In this document: in pieces, positions 9,213 to 16,457 of the stretch | Position numbering within the stretch: the first letter of the stretch is position 1 | Layout of the letters: each line of letters starts with the position of its first letter | Source: a virus | Reading direction: 5' to 3' (one strand) | Length of the DNA stretch: 27,090 bases | IMG/VR virus record: IMGVR_UViG_3300044568_000506 | Span: 1-27,090 of that record | Made by a program: the position numbers and the translations under genes | Notes under the pieces: model-generated | Seen by the model: only the letters and a program-made list of their open reading frames with translations | What the model was told of the DNA's origin: nothing | The model's database searches: none

Positions 9213-9782
9213 ATGCCAACTTGTGGAACTTTATTAGGAAGATACGAACCATGTAAGCAGTTTGTGGGCGGTATCAAAGGTGCGTTCTTCGTACCCTTTG
9301 AATTTGCAAACGCAATCACAACTGATGGAAGCGGTTTAGTAACTCAATTGAATAATGGTGCAACTCCACCCGTAAAATTGTCGGGTTACTTTTGGGAGTT
9401 GAAAGGTTTGTCTACCATTGAAACTGCGGTTATCGCATCACGCGATAACGGAACATCTGCATACGAAACCACCTTTACTTTGTCATTCAAACCAAGCGGA
9501 AAAACCCCCGTAACGGGCGATTCTGATATGGATCAATTGAAGGTTTTGACACAAGGTAGATGGCAAATCATCGTGTGGGATAGAAACGACCAATTTTGGT
9601 TGATTGGTGCAACTTTGGGTTGTGATGCCAATGGCGGAACATCTTCATGGGGTGTGCAAATGGGTGATGCTCGTTTGAATACTTTGACTTTCATGTCAAG
9701 CGAACCAAACCCTCCGATGGCAGTAGATGCCGACAATTATGCTGAATTGGGAAGTGTAATTAACATTGTCACTGCGGCTTAA
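9213..9782 (+). CDS. Probable major tail tube protein
   Basis: 189 residues, mostly predicted beta strand, isolated between two intrinsic terminators, which suggests strong separate expression as for a major virion protein. The start (CGTLLGRYEPCKQFVGGIKGAFFVPFE) and the later strands (GYFWELKGLSTIETAVIASRDNGTSAYET, GRWQIIVWDRNDQFWLIGATLGC, LTFMSSEP) match the pattern I associate with tail tube proteins of Bacteroidetes siphoviruses. Three or more Cys residues occur in the N-terminal and central parts. A minor capsid or head decoration role is the main alternative. Assignment is from remembered pattern and context. Confidence 0.7.
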   Translation: MPTCGTLLGRYEPCKQFVGGIKGAFFVPFEFANAITTDGSGLVTQLNNGATPPVKLSGYFWELKGLSTIETAVIASRDNGTSAYETTFTLSFKPSGKTPVTGDSDMDQLKVLTQGRWQIIVWDRNDQFWLIGATLGCDANGGTSSWGVQMGDARLNTLTFMSSEPNPPMAVDADNYAELGSVINIVTAA

Positions 9783-9809
9783 TTTGATTTCAGTTTTATA
9801 GTTTGACGA

Positions 9810-9839
9810 CCCTCACCAAATCGGTGGGGGTTTTCTTTT
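9810..9839 (+). terminator. Intrinsic terminator after the tail tube gene
   Basis: CCCTCACC at 9810-9817 pairs with GGTGGGGG at 9823-9830 around an AAATC loop (one G-U pair), followed by TTTTCTTTT. It lies 28 bases after the stop of the tail tube candidate. Confidence 0.85.
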
Positions 9840-9872
9840 GTAACAAAAAGTTAGAATTGCGTTTTATAGTAT

Positions 9873-10220
9873 ATGCACATCAATAACACATCCACATCAG
9901 TTACATTCACATCGTTCGTGGATTTTGAAGGTGTGTCAACGGCAACCATTGAGGTATGGCATAAACCCACAAAAACGATGGTTTCCACCACGACTGCGTG
10001 TGTGAAGTCATATTCCTTCATCACAATGAATTTACCCGCTTTAACGCCAATTAACGCAGTGGCAAAGAACACGGATGAATTATTGTTTCGTGTGTACAAT
10101 GGGAATGTGTTGATTTGGGAGGTTTTGGGATATTGGATTACGGGAACAACAAACATTTACAACACTTGGAAGCAGTTCACGACAACTGCGCCTGGTACAC
10201 CTAATTGGAAAACACTATGA
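9873..10220 (+). CDS. Small beta-rich structural protein
   Basis: 115 residues, Thr-rich, with repeated beta-strand patterns (SVTFTSFVDFEG, TATIEVWHKP, ELLFRVYNGNVLIWEVLGYWI). It has no signal peptide or membrane segment. It lies between the terminator after the tail tube gene and the portal gene, sharing ATGA with the portal start. It resembles a small virion protein such as a decoration or tail accessory protein, but I do not recognise a family. No promoter of the TAnnTTTG type is visible in the 90 bases before it, so it may depend on read-through. Confidence 0.6.
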   Translation: MHINNTSTSVTFTSFVDFEGVSTATIEVWHKPTKTMVSTTTACVKSYSFITMNLPALTPINAVAKNTDELLFRVYNGNVLIWEVLGYWITGTTNIYNTWKQFTTTAPGTPNWKTL

Positions 10221-12001
10221 GTTTAGAATTTATACAATTACAATCATACACCGCACCATCCATCATTGAGCAAAAGAACAAAGATTGGGTTCAGTATGGG
10301 GATGATAATAATTACTACCAATATCTGATTGACTTATACCATTCGTCACCCACCAACAATGCGTGTATCAAAGGCACTGTTGACCAAATCTTTGGTAAGG
10401 GGTTGGAGGTTACAAGGGCATCAAGGGATTTGCCAGGTTACATTGAATTCAAAAAGTTGTTTAGTGCGGATGACCTTCGTGCCGTTGCAATGGATTTGAA
10501 AATGTTGGGGCAAGCGTCATTCCAACTTGTAAAGTCAAAGGACCGCAAAAAGTATGTCCAAGCCAAGCACTTTCCACAACAAACCCTTCGCCCCGCCAAG
10601 TGCAACGAAAAGGGTGAAATTGAAAAGTATTACTATTGTCCCGATTGGGCAAACATGAAGCGTAACCATACGCCAATTGAATTTAGGGCGTTCGGTTATG
10701 ACCAAAGTGCAAACGAATGTATTTTAACCATCAAACCATATTCAACGGGTTCGTTTTACTTCGCACCCGTGGATTACCAAGGCGGTACGCAATATGCCAA
10801 CTTGGAAGCGGAGATTTCCAATTTCCATATTAACAACATCATGAATGGCCTTGCGCCAAGTATGTTGATTAACTTCAACAACGGGCAACCACCCGCAGAG
10901 GTTAAAGACACTGTGGAAGCCCAAATAAAACAAAAGTTTGGCGGATCGTCAAACGCGGGAAGGTTTATTATTAGTTGGAACGATGGCAAGGATTCAAGTG
11001 CGGATATTACACCCGTGCAATTGAGTGATGCCCACAATCAATATCAGTTCCTTTCCCAAGAATCCATGCAGAAAATCATGGTGGCGCATCGTATCGTTTC
11101 GCCATTGCTTTTGGGTATTAAGGACAACACTGGTTTTGGTAGCAACGCAGACGAATTGAAGTCAGCGTCTATCTTGTTTGATAATGTTGTGGTACGACCT
11201 TTCCAACGATTGATAATTGATGCAGTCACCAAGGTGTTAAACTTTAACGGGTTTAATTTGAATCTTTATTTCAAGACCTTACAACCTTTGGAATTCACCG
11301 ATTTAAGTGGCAATGTCATTGATGATGAAACCCGCGAGGAAGAAACGGGTGTATCGTTGGCAAGTCAAAAAAAAAAGATTGATTTAGCGGACATGACCAT
11401 CCAAGACGAAAAATCTTGGATAGAACATTTGAAAGACAAGGGGGAAATAATTAACACCGATGAATGGGAACTTATTGATGTTCAAGAAGTTACAGACGCG
11501 GATGAAGAACTAAGATTTAATTTGGCGTATGACAACCCCAATAAAAAAAGTGATGACGATAAAGGGGTTTACAAAATCCGATACCGTTATGGTCCTGATT
11601 TCATTTCCAACAAATCAAGGGAGTTTTGCTCTGCAATGGTTCAAGAAGCCAAAAGCGGAGTGATATTCCGTAGGGAAGATATCATCCAAATGGGTGATGC
11701 GGGTGTGAACGGACAATTCGCCCCAAGTGGTCAAAGTTCCTATTCAATTTGGAAGTACAAAGGCGGTGTAAATTGCCACCACAGATGGGAACGATTGACA
11801 TTTAGGCGCAAACAAGTCAAAGGAAAGTTTTTACCAAAGCAACCAAATGAGGTTGGGGAAAGTAGGGATTTAGATAATTACAACGAAGTATCAAACAAAA
11901 GCGCAGACAATGCGGGTGTACCATTCTCACCAAGTGGGTGGAATACCGCCAAGACACGCCCCATTGATATGCCAAACAAAGGATCATTAAAGAATAAATA
12001 A
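10217..12001 (+). CDS. Portal protein with an extra C-terminal Cys/His domain
   Basis: 594 residues from the ATG at 10217, which overlaps the preceding TGA; an upstream in-frame ATG at 10205 is less likely. The first about 385 residues look like a portal core: DWVQYGDDNNYYQYLIDLYHSSPTNNACIKGTVDQIFG, the stem/clip region with ISWNDGKDSS, and MVAHRIVSPLLLGIKDNTGFGSN. The portal forms the dodecameric channel and terminase docking site. After an acidic linker, residues about 455-560 form a second domain with SREFCSAM, IIQMGDAGVN, IWKYKGGVNCHHRWER, resembling the Cys/His C-terminus of head-morphogenesis (SPP1 gp7/Mu gpF-like) proteins. An A10 tract at 11367-11376 lies exactly at the core/extension border. 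Confidence 0.85.
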   Translation: MSLEFIQLQSYTAPSIIEQKNKDWVQYGDDNNYYQYLIDLYHSSPTNNACIKGTVDQIFGKGLEVTRASRDLPGYIEFKKLFSADDLRAVAMDLKMLGQASFQLVKSKDRKKYVQAKHFPQQTLRPAKCNEKGEIEKYYYCPDWANMKRNHTPIEFRAFGYDQSANECILTIKPYSTGSFYFAPVDYQGGTQYANLEAEISNFHINNIMNGLAPSMLINFNNGQPPAEVKDTVEAQIKQKFGGSSNAGRFIISWNDGKDSSADITPVQLSDAHNQYQFLSQESMQKIMVAHRIVSPLLLGIKDNTGFGSNADELKSASILFDNVVVRPFQRLIIDAVTKVLNFNGFNLNLYFKTLQPLEFTDLSGNVIDDETREEETGVSLASQKKKIDLADMTIQDEKSWIEHLKDKGEIINTDEWELIDVQEVTDADEELRFNLAYDNPNKKSDDDKGVYKIRYRYGPDFISNKSREFCSAMVQEAKSGVIFRREDIIQMGDAGVNGQFAPSGQSSYSIWKYKGGVNCHHRWERLTFRRKQVKGKFLPKQPNEVGESRDLDNYNEVSNKSADNAGVPFSPSGWNTAKTRPIDMPNKGSLKNK

Positions 12002-12002
12002 G

Positions 12003-12515
12003 ATGTACGCAAACGATGACATATTACTGGTTGACAAAGAACTAATCTTCAAATACACCCAATTGGGTGGTAATGTGGATGTGGACAAAATCTATCCCTT
12101 TGTTAAAATCAGTCAAGACATACAAGTTCAAGAACTTTTGGGAACGAAGTTGTATCGGTACATTTTAACCCAGGTGGAAAACGGGACATTGACGGGCAAC
12201 TATCAAACTTTGGTTTCGCACTATGTTCAACCGATGTTGATTCATTACGCCATGGCCGATTTGTTGTTGTTTCATGGCTACGAGGTAAGCAATGCGGGTA
12301 TTTTGAGGAATTCACCCGAAAACACAACATTGCCAGACAAAACCGAAATTGATACATTGGTTCAACGCCAAAGAAATATCGCTGAAACTTATCGCCGTAG
12401 GGTTGTGGATTATTTGAGTTACTACCCACAATTATTTTCACAGTACACCGAGGACCAACAAGCGGGGGAATACCCAAATACAAATCCGTCTAACTATGTT
12501 TCATGGAATCTGTAA
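12003..12515 (+). CDS. Head-tail adaptor / connector protein
   Basis: 170 residues, starting one base after the portal stop. It is largely helical: the N-terminal FKYTQLGGNVDVDKIYPFVKISQDIQVQELLGTKLYRYIL, then LVSHYVQPMLIHYAMADLLLFHGYEV, then QRQRNIAETYRRRVVDYLSYYP. This helix arrangement and the position directly after a portal gene fit the gp6/gp15-like connector proteins that close the head, and the protein resembles a DUF6712-type family common in Bacteroidetes phages. The final Asn/Pro-rich residues are flexible. It overlaps the next gene by 13 bases. Confidence 0.7.
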   Translation: MYANDDILLVDKELIFKYTQLGGNVDVDKIYPFVKISQDIQVQELLGTKLYRYILTQVENGTLTGNYQTLVSHYVQPMLIHYAMADLLLFHGYEVSNAGILRNSPENTTLPDKTEIDTLVQRQRNIAETYRRRVVDYLSYYPQLFSQYTEDQQAGEYPNTNPSNYVSWNL

Positions 12516-13018
12516 AAAAGACATACAAACCAAAGGATGAAAAGGTCAAGAAATTGACCAACTACATGACGCAGTTGAAAACCATCAATAAGGTGAAGTG
12601 CGATTTGTTTGTCAAAGGTGGTAAATTATTAACACTTATCATCTTGTTGACGGGGTGTTCTGCGCAGTGGCATTTGGAACAAGCCATCAAAAAGAACCCC
12701 GCCATGGCACAAATAAGCGTGTATGGCATTGATACCGTGTTTGTGCGTGATTCTGTGACCATTACAGACACTTTTACAACAAAAACGATTGATACCCTCA
12801 CAATTGAAAAAGATGGCGTTAAAACGATTGTTTACAGAAATCACGATGTGATAAGAGTTCAAACAATTGTGAAGGCAGACACCATCCGTTACACCAAGAC
12901 CATTCAATTACCACCACAGATTCAGTATAAAGAAAGAATAAGTGTCCCCCAAAAAATTGGTGTGGCGATTGGATCGGTGTTATTTTTACTTTTACTTTTT
13001 GCATTGATAAGAAAATGA
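12503..13018 (+). CDS. Candidate unimolecular spanin (lipoprotein with C-terminal membrane anchor)
   Basis: 171 residues as drawn. A lipoprotein signal is visible: a Lys-rich stretch, a hydrophobic core and the lipobox LTGC with Cys52. Because 51 residues is long for a signal peptide, the true start may be the ATG at 12566, giving a 30-residue signal. The mature part is Thr/Val/Ile-rich and beta-like (DTVFVRDSVTITDTF, VKTIVYRNHDVIRVQTIVKADTI). The C-terminus is a clear membrane helix (IGVAIGSVLFLLLLFAL) ending RK. An outer-membrane lipid anchor plus an inner-membrane helix joined by a beta-rich linker is the architecture of T1 gp11-type u-spanins, which fuse the two membranes at lysis. It is separated from holin and amidase by about 2.5 kb. 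Confidence 0.6.
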   Translation: MESVKKTYKPKDEKVKKLTNYMTQLKTINKVKCDLFVKGGKLLTLIILLTGCSAQWHLEQAIKKNPAMAQISVYGIDTVFVRDSVTITDTFTTKTIDTLTIEKDGVKTIVYRNHDVIRVQTIVKADTIRYTKTIQLPPQIQYKERISVPQKIGVAIGSVLFLLLLFALIRK

Positions 13019-13275
13019 GCAATTGGAACAACCCAAACAATCCGAACAACACACAGAATGGGTGGAAAACCCCATCAAGGTCATCACCGCAAGGTGGCGG
13101 AACGCGGAGTTGTTTATGCAAGGACAAAAATACATATTCCAAAAAGTGTTGTGATGGCACTTTGTGGGCGCAAGGCATTGGGCAAATAACACGAAACCCG
13201 ACCTTTGCAACCTTGGAATGGCAACAAATTAACACACAATGGAATTCAATTAACGATACTTGGAATAATATATAA
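13015..13275 (+). CDS. Small Cys-rich phage protein
   Basis: 86 residues, sharing ATGA with the spanin candidate. The N-terminus is Asn/Pro-rich and disordered; the core is CLCKDKNTYSKKCCDGTLW followed by AQGIG. This Cys-containing 'C-x-C-K-x-TYS-x-K-C-C-DG' block recurs, as I remember it, in small proteins of Bacteroidetes phages near the tail fibre gene. The four Cys at about 33, 35, 45 and 46 could bind metal or form disulfides. The C-terminal part is Trp/Asn-rich (QINTQWNSINDTWNNI). The function is unknown; the position directly before the tail fibre suggests a tail-tip or fibre-attachment role. Confidence 0.6.
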   Translation: MSNWNNPNNPNNTQNGWKTPSRSSPQGGGTRSCLCKDKNTYSKKCCDGTLWAQGIGQITRNPTFATLEWQQINTQWNSINDTWNNI

Positions 13276-13277
13276 TC

Positions 13278-14468
13278 ATGGGAATATCATTAAACGGCTT
13301 AACCCCTGCGGGAACATACCCAGGACTAATAAAAACGGGCGATAACACCGCCATAAGTGGAACACCAAAGGTACTTTCTGATGGTAATGGTAACAACCTA
13401 CCAATGGAAGTATCCACAACGGGTGTAAACTTCACAAACAACCTAACACAAGGAGGAACGGCATTACAACCCGTTTTGGTGAGTGGCACAAACATCAAAA
13501 CCATCAATGGTGCAAGTTTGTTAGGTTCAGGGAATATCCCCGTAGTAACATCACCAAGCGGTGTTGCGGGTGCTATTCAGTTCAGCAATGGGAGTGCGTT
13601 CGCAAGTGATGCGTCTAACTTGTTTTGGGATGATACCAATAATAGGTTGGGAGTTGGAACTAATGCACCATTGCACCCTTTATCGGTTCAAGCACCAAGT
13701 GGTGATTCTGTGACGATTTGTTCATTTCAAAACAACTCAAATCCAACACAAAAATTGTCTATAATTAAGCAATTTGATGCGTTGAACATTTTCAAATTTG
13801 GAACTGAAAACACGGGTCTACAAATTTATGAAAATCAAACTGTTGGTTTATTTGTTGCCAATTTTTCAACTGCAAAAGCACTTATTAATTCATCGGGTAA
13901 TTTCGGCATCGGAGAAACATCACCAACGGCAAGAACACACATCAAAGGCAGTGGCTCAACATCCGCCACTACATCGCTTTTGGTGCAGAATAGTGCGGGA
14001 AGTACGGCAATGGAAGTTAAAGACAACCTAACTGTTGGTATGGGTGGGGCTTATGTAAGTGGGATAAGTGGATTTGGTATAACCGTTGCTTCTATTACTG
14101 CGTCATATCCTTGCTTTTTGATGAACTCGACAGGGGGAGGTGGCTCAAGGATTGGACTTAACATGGATACGGCAAAACTGTATTTTTCAGAAGAAACAAG
14201 CGGAGCAGTTTATGGTCATAGAATTATGGCTGATACTCGTAATGGGGGCTTGGTTGTTCTTAATAATACGGCAGCAGGTTCTACCGCAGCATTAAATTCT
14301 TCTGCTTGTTTACAAGCCGATTCTACTACAAAAGGTTTCCTACCACCACGAATGACAACAACCCAAAAGAACGCCATCGCATCACCCGCAGCGGGGTTGG
14401 TTGTTTACGATTCCACAACTAACAAACTATGTTGCTACAATGGTAGCACTTGGAACGATTTATTCTAA
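13278..14468 (+). CDS. Tail fibre / receptor-binding protein
   Basis: 396 residues, Gly/Ser/Thr/Asn-rich, low in charge. Residues 73-87 (IKTINGASLLGSGNI) are the well-known phage tail-fibre repeat. NNRLGVGTNAPLHPLSVQ (about 120-137) and NFGIGETSPTARTHIKGSG are head-repeat-like segments of trimeric fibres. The C-terminal 50 residues (ADSTTKGFLPPRMTTTQ ... GLVVYDSTTNKLCCYNG) are a conserved fibre tip seen in many Bacteroidetes phages. Function: trimeric fibre that recognises the host surface. The middle (about 13700-14340) uses more T-rich codons than both ends, as if replaced by recombination. A self-cleaving chaperone domain is not visible. Confidence 0.8.
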   Translation: MGISLNGLTPAGTYPGLIKTGDNTAISGTPKVLSDGNGNNLPMEVSTTGVNFTNNLTQGGTALQPVLVSGTNIKTINGASLLGSGNIPVVTSPSGVAGAIQFSNGSAFASDASNLFWDDTNNRLGVGTNAPLHPLSVQAPSGDSVTICSFQNNSNPTQKLSIIKQFDALNIFKFGTENTGLQIYENQTVGLFVANFSTAKALINSSGNFGIGETSPTARTHIKGSGSTSATTSLLVQNSAGSTAMEVKDNLTVGMGGAYVSGISGFGITVASITASYPCFLMNSTGGGGSRIGLNMDTAKLYFSEETSGAVYGHRIMADTRNGGLVVLNNTAAGSTAALNSSACLQADSTTKGFLPPRMTTTQKNAIASPAAGLVVYDSTTNKLCCYNGSTWNDLF

Positions 14469-14480
14469 TTTTGTAAATAT

Positions 14481-14825
14481 ATGAAAGCAATATCAATCCT
14501 TACAAGCGTAAACCTAACAAGCGGTTTATCAATCCCATCGGGTTCAGTAGTAGTAATCGCAGAAGGTTACGCAGATGTAAAAAGTCAAAAAGACGGAATC
14601 ATCCCCGCCCAAATCGCAACCTTTGTATTTGCAAGTGTACAAGCATTGGCAGAAGGCAAAGCACCGATTCAAGGCATTGAGGATTTTAACACCACTTTTT
14701 CAAACCTTGAATTATCAGTGGTAGCGTACGAAACAATCCCCGCAGAATCATTGTTGGTGAATGCCGTGTACGATGCCTTGGTAGCCATTTATGGTGCGGA
14801 GAATGTGGAACAAATAACCATCTAA
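14481..14825 (+). CDS. Hypothetical protein following the tail fibre
   Basis: 114 residues with mixed beta and helix: SILTSVNLTSGLSIPSGSVVVIAEGYADVKSQKDGIIPAQIATFVFASVQALAEG, then VVAYETIPAESLLVNAVYDALVAIYGAENV. It is neutral to acidic, with no signal peptide or membrane helix. The position directly after the fibre fits a fibre assembly chaperone or a small virion protein, but I see no motif that decides. A TAATTTTG sequence (14466-14473) lies just before it, but it has no -33 partner and is too close to the ATG to serve as its promoter. Confidence 0.6.
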   Translation: MKAISILTSVNLTSGLSIPSGSVVVIAEGYADVKSQKDGIIPAQIATFVFASVQALAEGKAPIQGIEDFNTTFSNLELSVVAYETIPAESLLVNAVYDALVAIYGAENVEQITI

Positions 14826-14840
14826 TCGTTTTATTAAGAC

Positions 14841-15119
14841 ATGGCAGCAATTAAAAAACCCAATGCCCTACCCGTGTCGTTTGACCAATTTCGCAAAAAC
14901 CCAATTGCTGCCGTTGCTTTTTGTATGCTTTTGGCCGTTTCTTATCTTTACTTTGACCTTCGTTCGGGCTATAAAGAACAGATTGAAAAGGCAAACCAAA
15001 AGATAGAAGCATTGGATGTGAAGATTGACAAACTCACATACGCCCTCAAAAAGTCCGATTCGTGTTTGGCTGCAACGATGACCGAAATACGCATCATGCA
15101 AACAATGAAAAAACTATGA
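14841..15119 (+). CDS. Small membrane protein with coiled coil (i-spanin-like)
   Basis: 92 residues. After a short N-terminus there is one membrane helix (PIAAVAFCMLLAVSYLYFDL, about 22-41), then a coiled coil (YKEQIEKANQKIEALDVKIDKLTYALKK) that should lie in the periplasm. An inner-membrane anchor plus periplasmic coiled coil is the layout of Rz-type i-spanins, and also of many small phage membrane proteins. It ends in an ATGA overlap with an exported protein and lies in the same cluster as holin and amidase. Whether it works in lysis is uncertain because another spanin candidate exists upstream at 12503. Confidence 0.6.
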   Translation: MAAIKKPNALPVSFDQFRKNPIAAVAFCMLLAVSYLYFDLRSGYKEQIEKANQKIEALDVKIDKLTYALKKSDSCLAATMTEIRIMQTMKKL

Positions 15120-15463
15120 AAAATCTTTTAATCGTATTTAGTGCGTTGTTTATCACTGGTTATGTGTTCACAATTGCCCACGCCAAAACAAGCCCACAGA
15201 TTGACGAAATAGATGCGTTGCTTAACAAGGTATCAAAAAACATTCAAAGTGCGGGAGAAGCCACGAAAATGGCTCAAACGATGAACGCGGAGATGGTTGA
15301 ATCAAAGGTTGCAGAAAAAGAAGCGTTAAAAGCAGATGTTGCCAAGGCACAAGCCAAGGCGGAAAAGTATGCAAAGACCATGATGTTCATGGGTGTTGAT
15401 ACGGCCATTGCGGACATGGACACTGTGAGTTTGAACAATATGCTAAAACTAAACGGAATGTAA
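15116..15463 (+). CDS. Exported helical protein in the lysis cluster
   Basis: 115 residues from the ATG at 15116, overlapping the preceding TGA. A start at 15062 would place 18 residues before the signal peptide and is rejected. The N-terminus is a clear Sec signal (MKNLLIVFSALFITGYVFTIAHA, cleavage likely after AHA at 23). There is no lipobox Cys. The mature part is an Ala/Lys/Glu-rich helix (MNAEMVESKVAEKEALKADVAKAQAKAEKYAKTMMF). It might be a periplasmic partner of the membrane protein encoded just before it. The function is otherwise unknown. It ends at TAATG, shared with the next small gene. Confidence 0.6.
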   Translation: MKNLLIVFSALFITGYVFTIAHAKTSPQIDEIDALLNKVSKNIQSAGEATKMAQTMNAEMVESKVAEKEALKADVAKAQAKAEKYAKTMMFMGVDTAIADMDTVSLNNMLKLNGM

Positions 15464-15573
15464 TGGCAACCAACACAACGACATTCCGTGTAAAACCCAA
15501 GAAGAAGTTGGGCAGACATACGAAGCACATCAATAAACACAAATCAAAAAAGCCCAGTGTGGGTCAAGGATAA
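15463..15573 (+). CDS. Very small basic peptide (36 residues)
   Basis: A 36-residue gene joined to its neighbours by TAATG overlaps on both sides (ATG at 15463 and next ATG at 15573), so the coding call rests on tight coupling. The product is Lys/Arg/His-rich (FRVKPKKKLGRHTKHINKH) and ends KKPSVGQG. I remember similar tiny basic peptides ending in a Gly-Gln-Gly motif in other Bacteroidetes phage genomes between structural and lysis genes. A nucleic-acid or membrane interaction is possible, but no function can be assigned. Confidence 0.6.
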   Translation: MATNTTTFRVKPKKKLGRHTKHINKHKSKKPSVGQG

Positions 15574-15779
15574 TGGACAAATTCAAAGCAAATGTAACGG
15601 GCATTGTTGCCATCCTAATTTTGGCATTGAGTTATGCCATTCTATTTTCAATTATCTTTTGGGATTTCCCAACGGATCAAAAGGACATTTATTTTACCAT
15701 TGCGGGTGGGGTAACATCCATTGTGACTATGGTAGTATCATTCTATTTTGGCGCATCAAAGAAACAAGATGAAAATTAA
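15573..15779 (+). CDS. Putative holin
   Basis: 68 residues with two membrane helices: about 9-31 (TGIVAILILALSYAILFSIIFW) and about 41-60 (FTIAGGVTSIVTMVVSFYFG), joined by a short acidic/polar loop (FPTDQKDIY), and a charged C-terminus (SKKQDEN). Small size, two helices and direct coupling to the amidase gene fit a class II holin, which opens the inner membrane so that the endolysin reaches peptidoglycan. It starts at a TAATG overlap, and the amidase ATG lies within its last codons. The holin call rests on topology and context. Confidence 0.75.
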   Translation: MDKFKANVTGIVAILILALSYAILFSIIFWDFPTDQKDIYFTIAGGVTSIVTMVVSFYFGASKKQDEN

Positions 15780-16407
15780 ACAAGTACCATTCAGAGCATA
15801 CAATCGCGAAGCGGTTAAAAAGACCCAGGTGTATTTACACCACACTGCGGGAAATGGAAGCGGTGAACAAACCTTTGCGTATTGGGAAAAGGTTGCCAAC
15901 AAGGTTGCCACTTGCGTTGCCATCTCAACTGACGGCACAATCGTACAAGGGTTTGGCAGTGAGTATTGGGCGTACCATTTAGGATTAGGCACAAAGCATT
16001 TCATGGGGCATGGTTGCCCGTATCTACCTTTGGATAGAACATCCATTGGTATTGAGGTTTGCAACTGGGGACCAATCACCAAAAAAGGCACAAAGTATTA
16101 CAACTATGTGGGTGGTGAAATACCATCGGATGAAGTGACTGAACTTTCAACGGCCTACAAAGGATACAAATTGTGGCATAAGTATACAGACGAACAGATT
16201 CAATCCGTTAAGGACTTGTTAATCCTTTGGAATGAAAAGTACGGCATTGATTTAACCTACAATGAAGATATTTGGGTTGTAACCAAACGGGCATTGAAGA
16301 ACGAATCAGGTGTTTTCACCCACAATTCAGTTCGTGCGGACAAGGCGGATGTGTATCCTTGCCCCCGTTTAATTGAAATGTTGAAGTCACTTACAAAGGA
16401 AAAGTAA
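15769..16407 (+). CDS. N-acetylmuramoyl-L-alanine amidase endolysin (Amidase_2)
   Basis: 212 residues from the ATG at 15769; a TTG at 15748 gives a longer frame inside the holin gene but is less likely. The zinc-dependent Amidase_2 fold is shown by VYLHHTAG (His24/25), VATCVAISTDGTIVQGF, the WAYHLG segment, SIGIEVCNWG (about 92-101), and THNSVRADKADVYPCP, giving His185 and Cys198 as the other zinc ligands. It cuts the amide between muramic acid and the stem peptide. There is no signal peptide, so it needs the holin encoded just before. A terminator follows. No separate cell-wall-binding domain is seen. Confidence 0.92.
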   Translation: MKIKQVPFRAYNREAVKKTQVYLHHTAGNGSGEQTFAYWEKVANKVATCVAISTDGTIVQGFGSEYWAYHLGLGTKHFMGHGCPYLPLDRTSIGIEVCNWGPITKKGTKYYNYVGGEIPSDEVTELSTAYKGYKLWHKYTDEQIQSVKDLLILWNEKYGIDLTYNEDIWVVTKRALKNESGVFTHNSVRADKADVYPCPRLIEMLKSLTKEK

Positions 16408-16420
16408 CCATTTACAAAAG

Positions 16421-16444
16421 AAAGGGGTTAAAATCCCTTTTTTT
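16421..16444 (+). terminator. Intrinsic terminator ending the late operon
   Basis: AAAGGG at 16421-16426 pairs with CCCTTT at 16435-16440, extended by a G-T pair, around a TTAAAA loop. The T run is 16438-16444. It lies 13 bases after the amidase stop and just before the first early promoter. Confidence 0.85.
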
Positions 16445-16457
16445 ATTTGTGTATATG

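Noticed and set aside
14466-14473. TAATTTTG before the gene at 14481 as a promoter
   Set aside because: No TTG at 17-23 bases upstream and the ATG is only 7 bases downstream.
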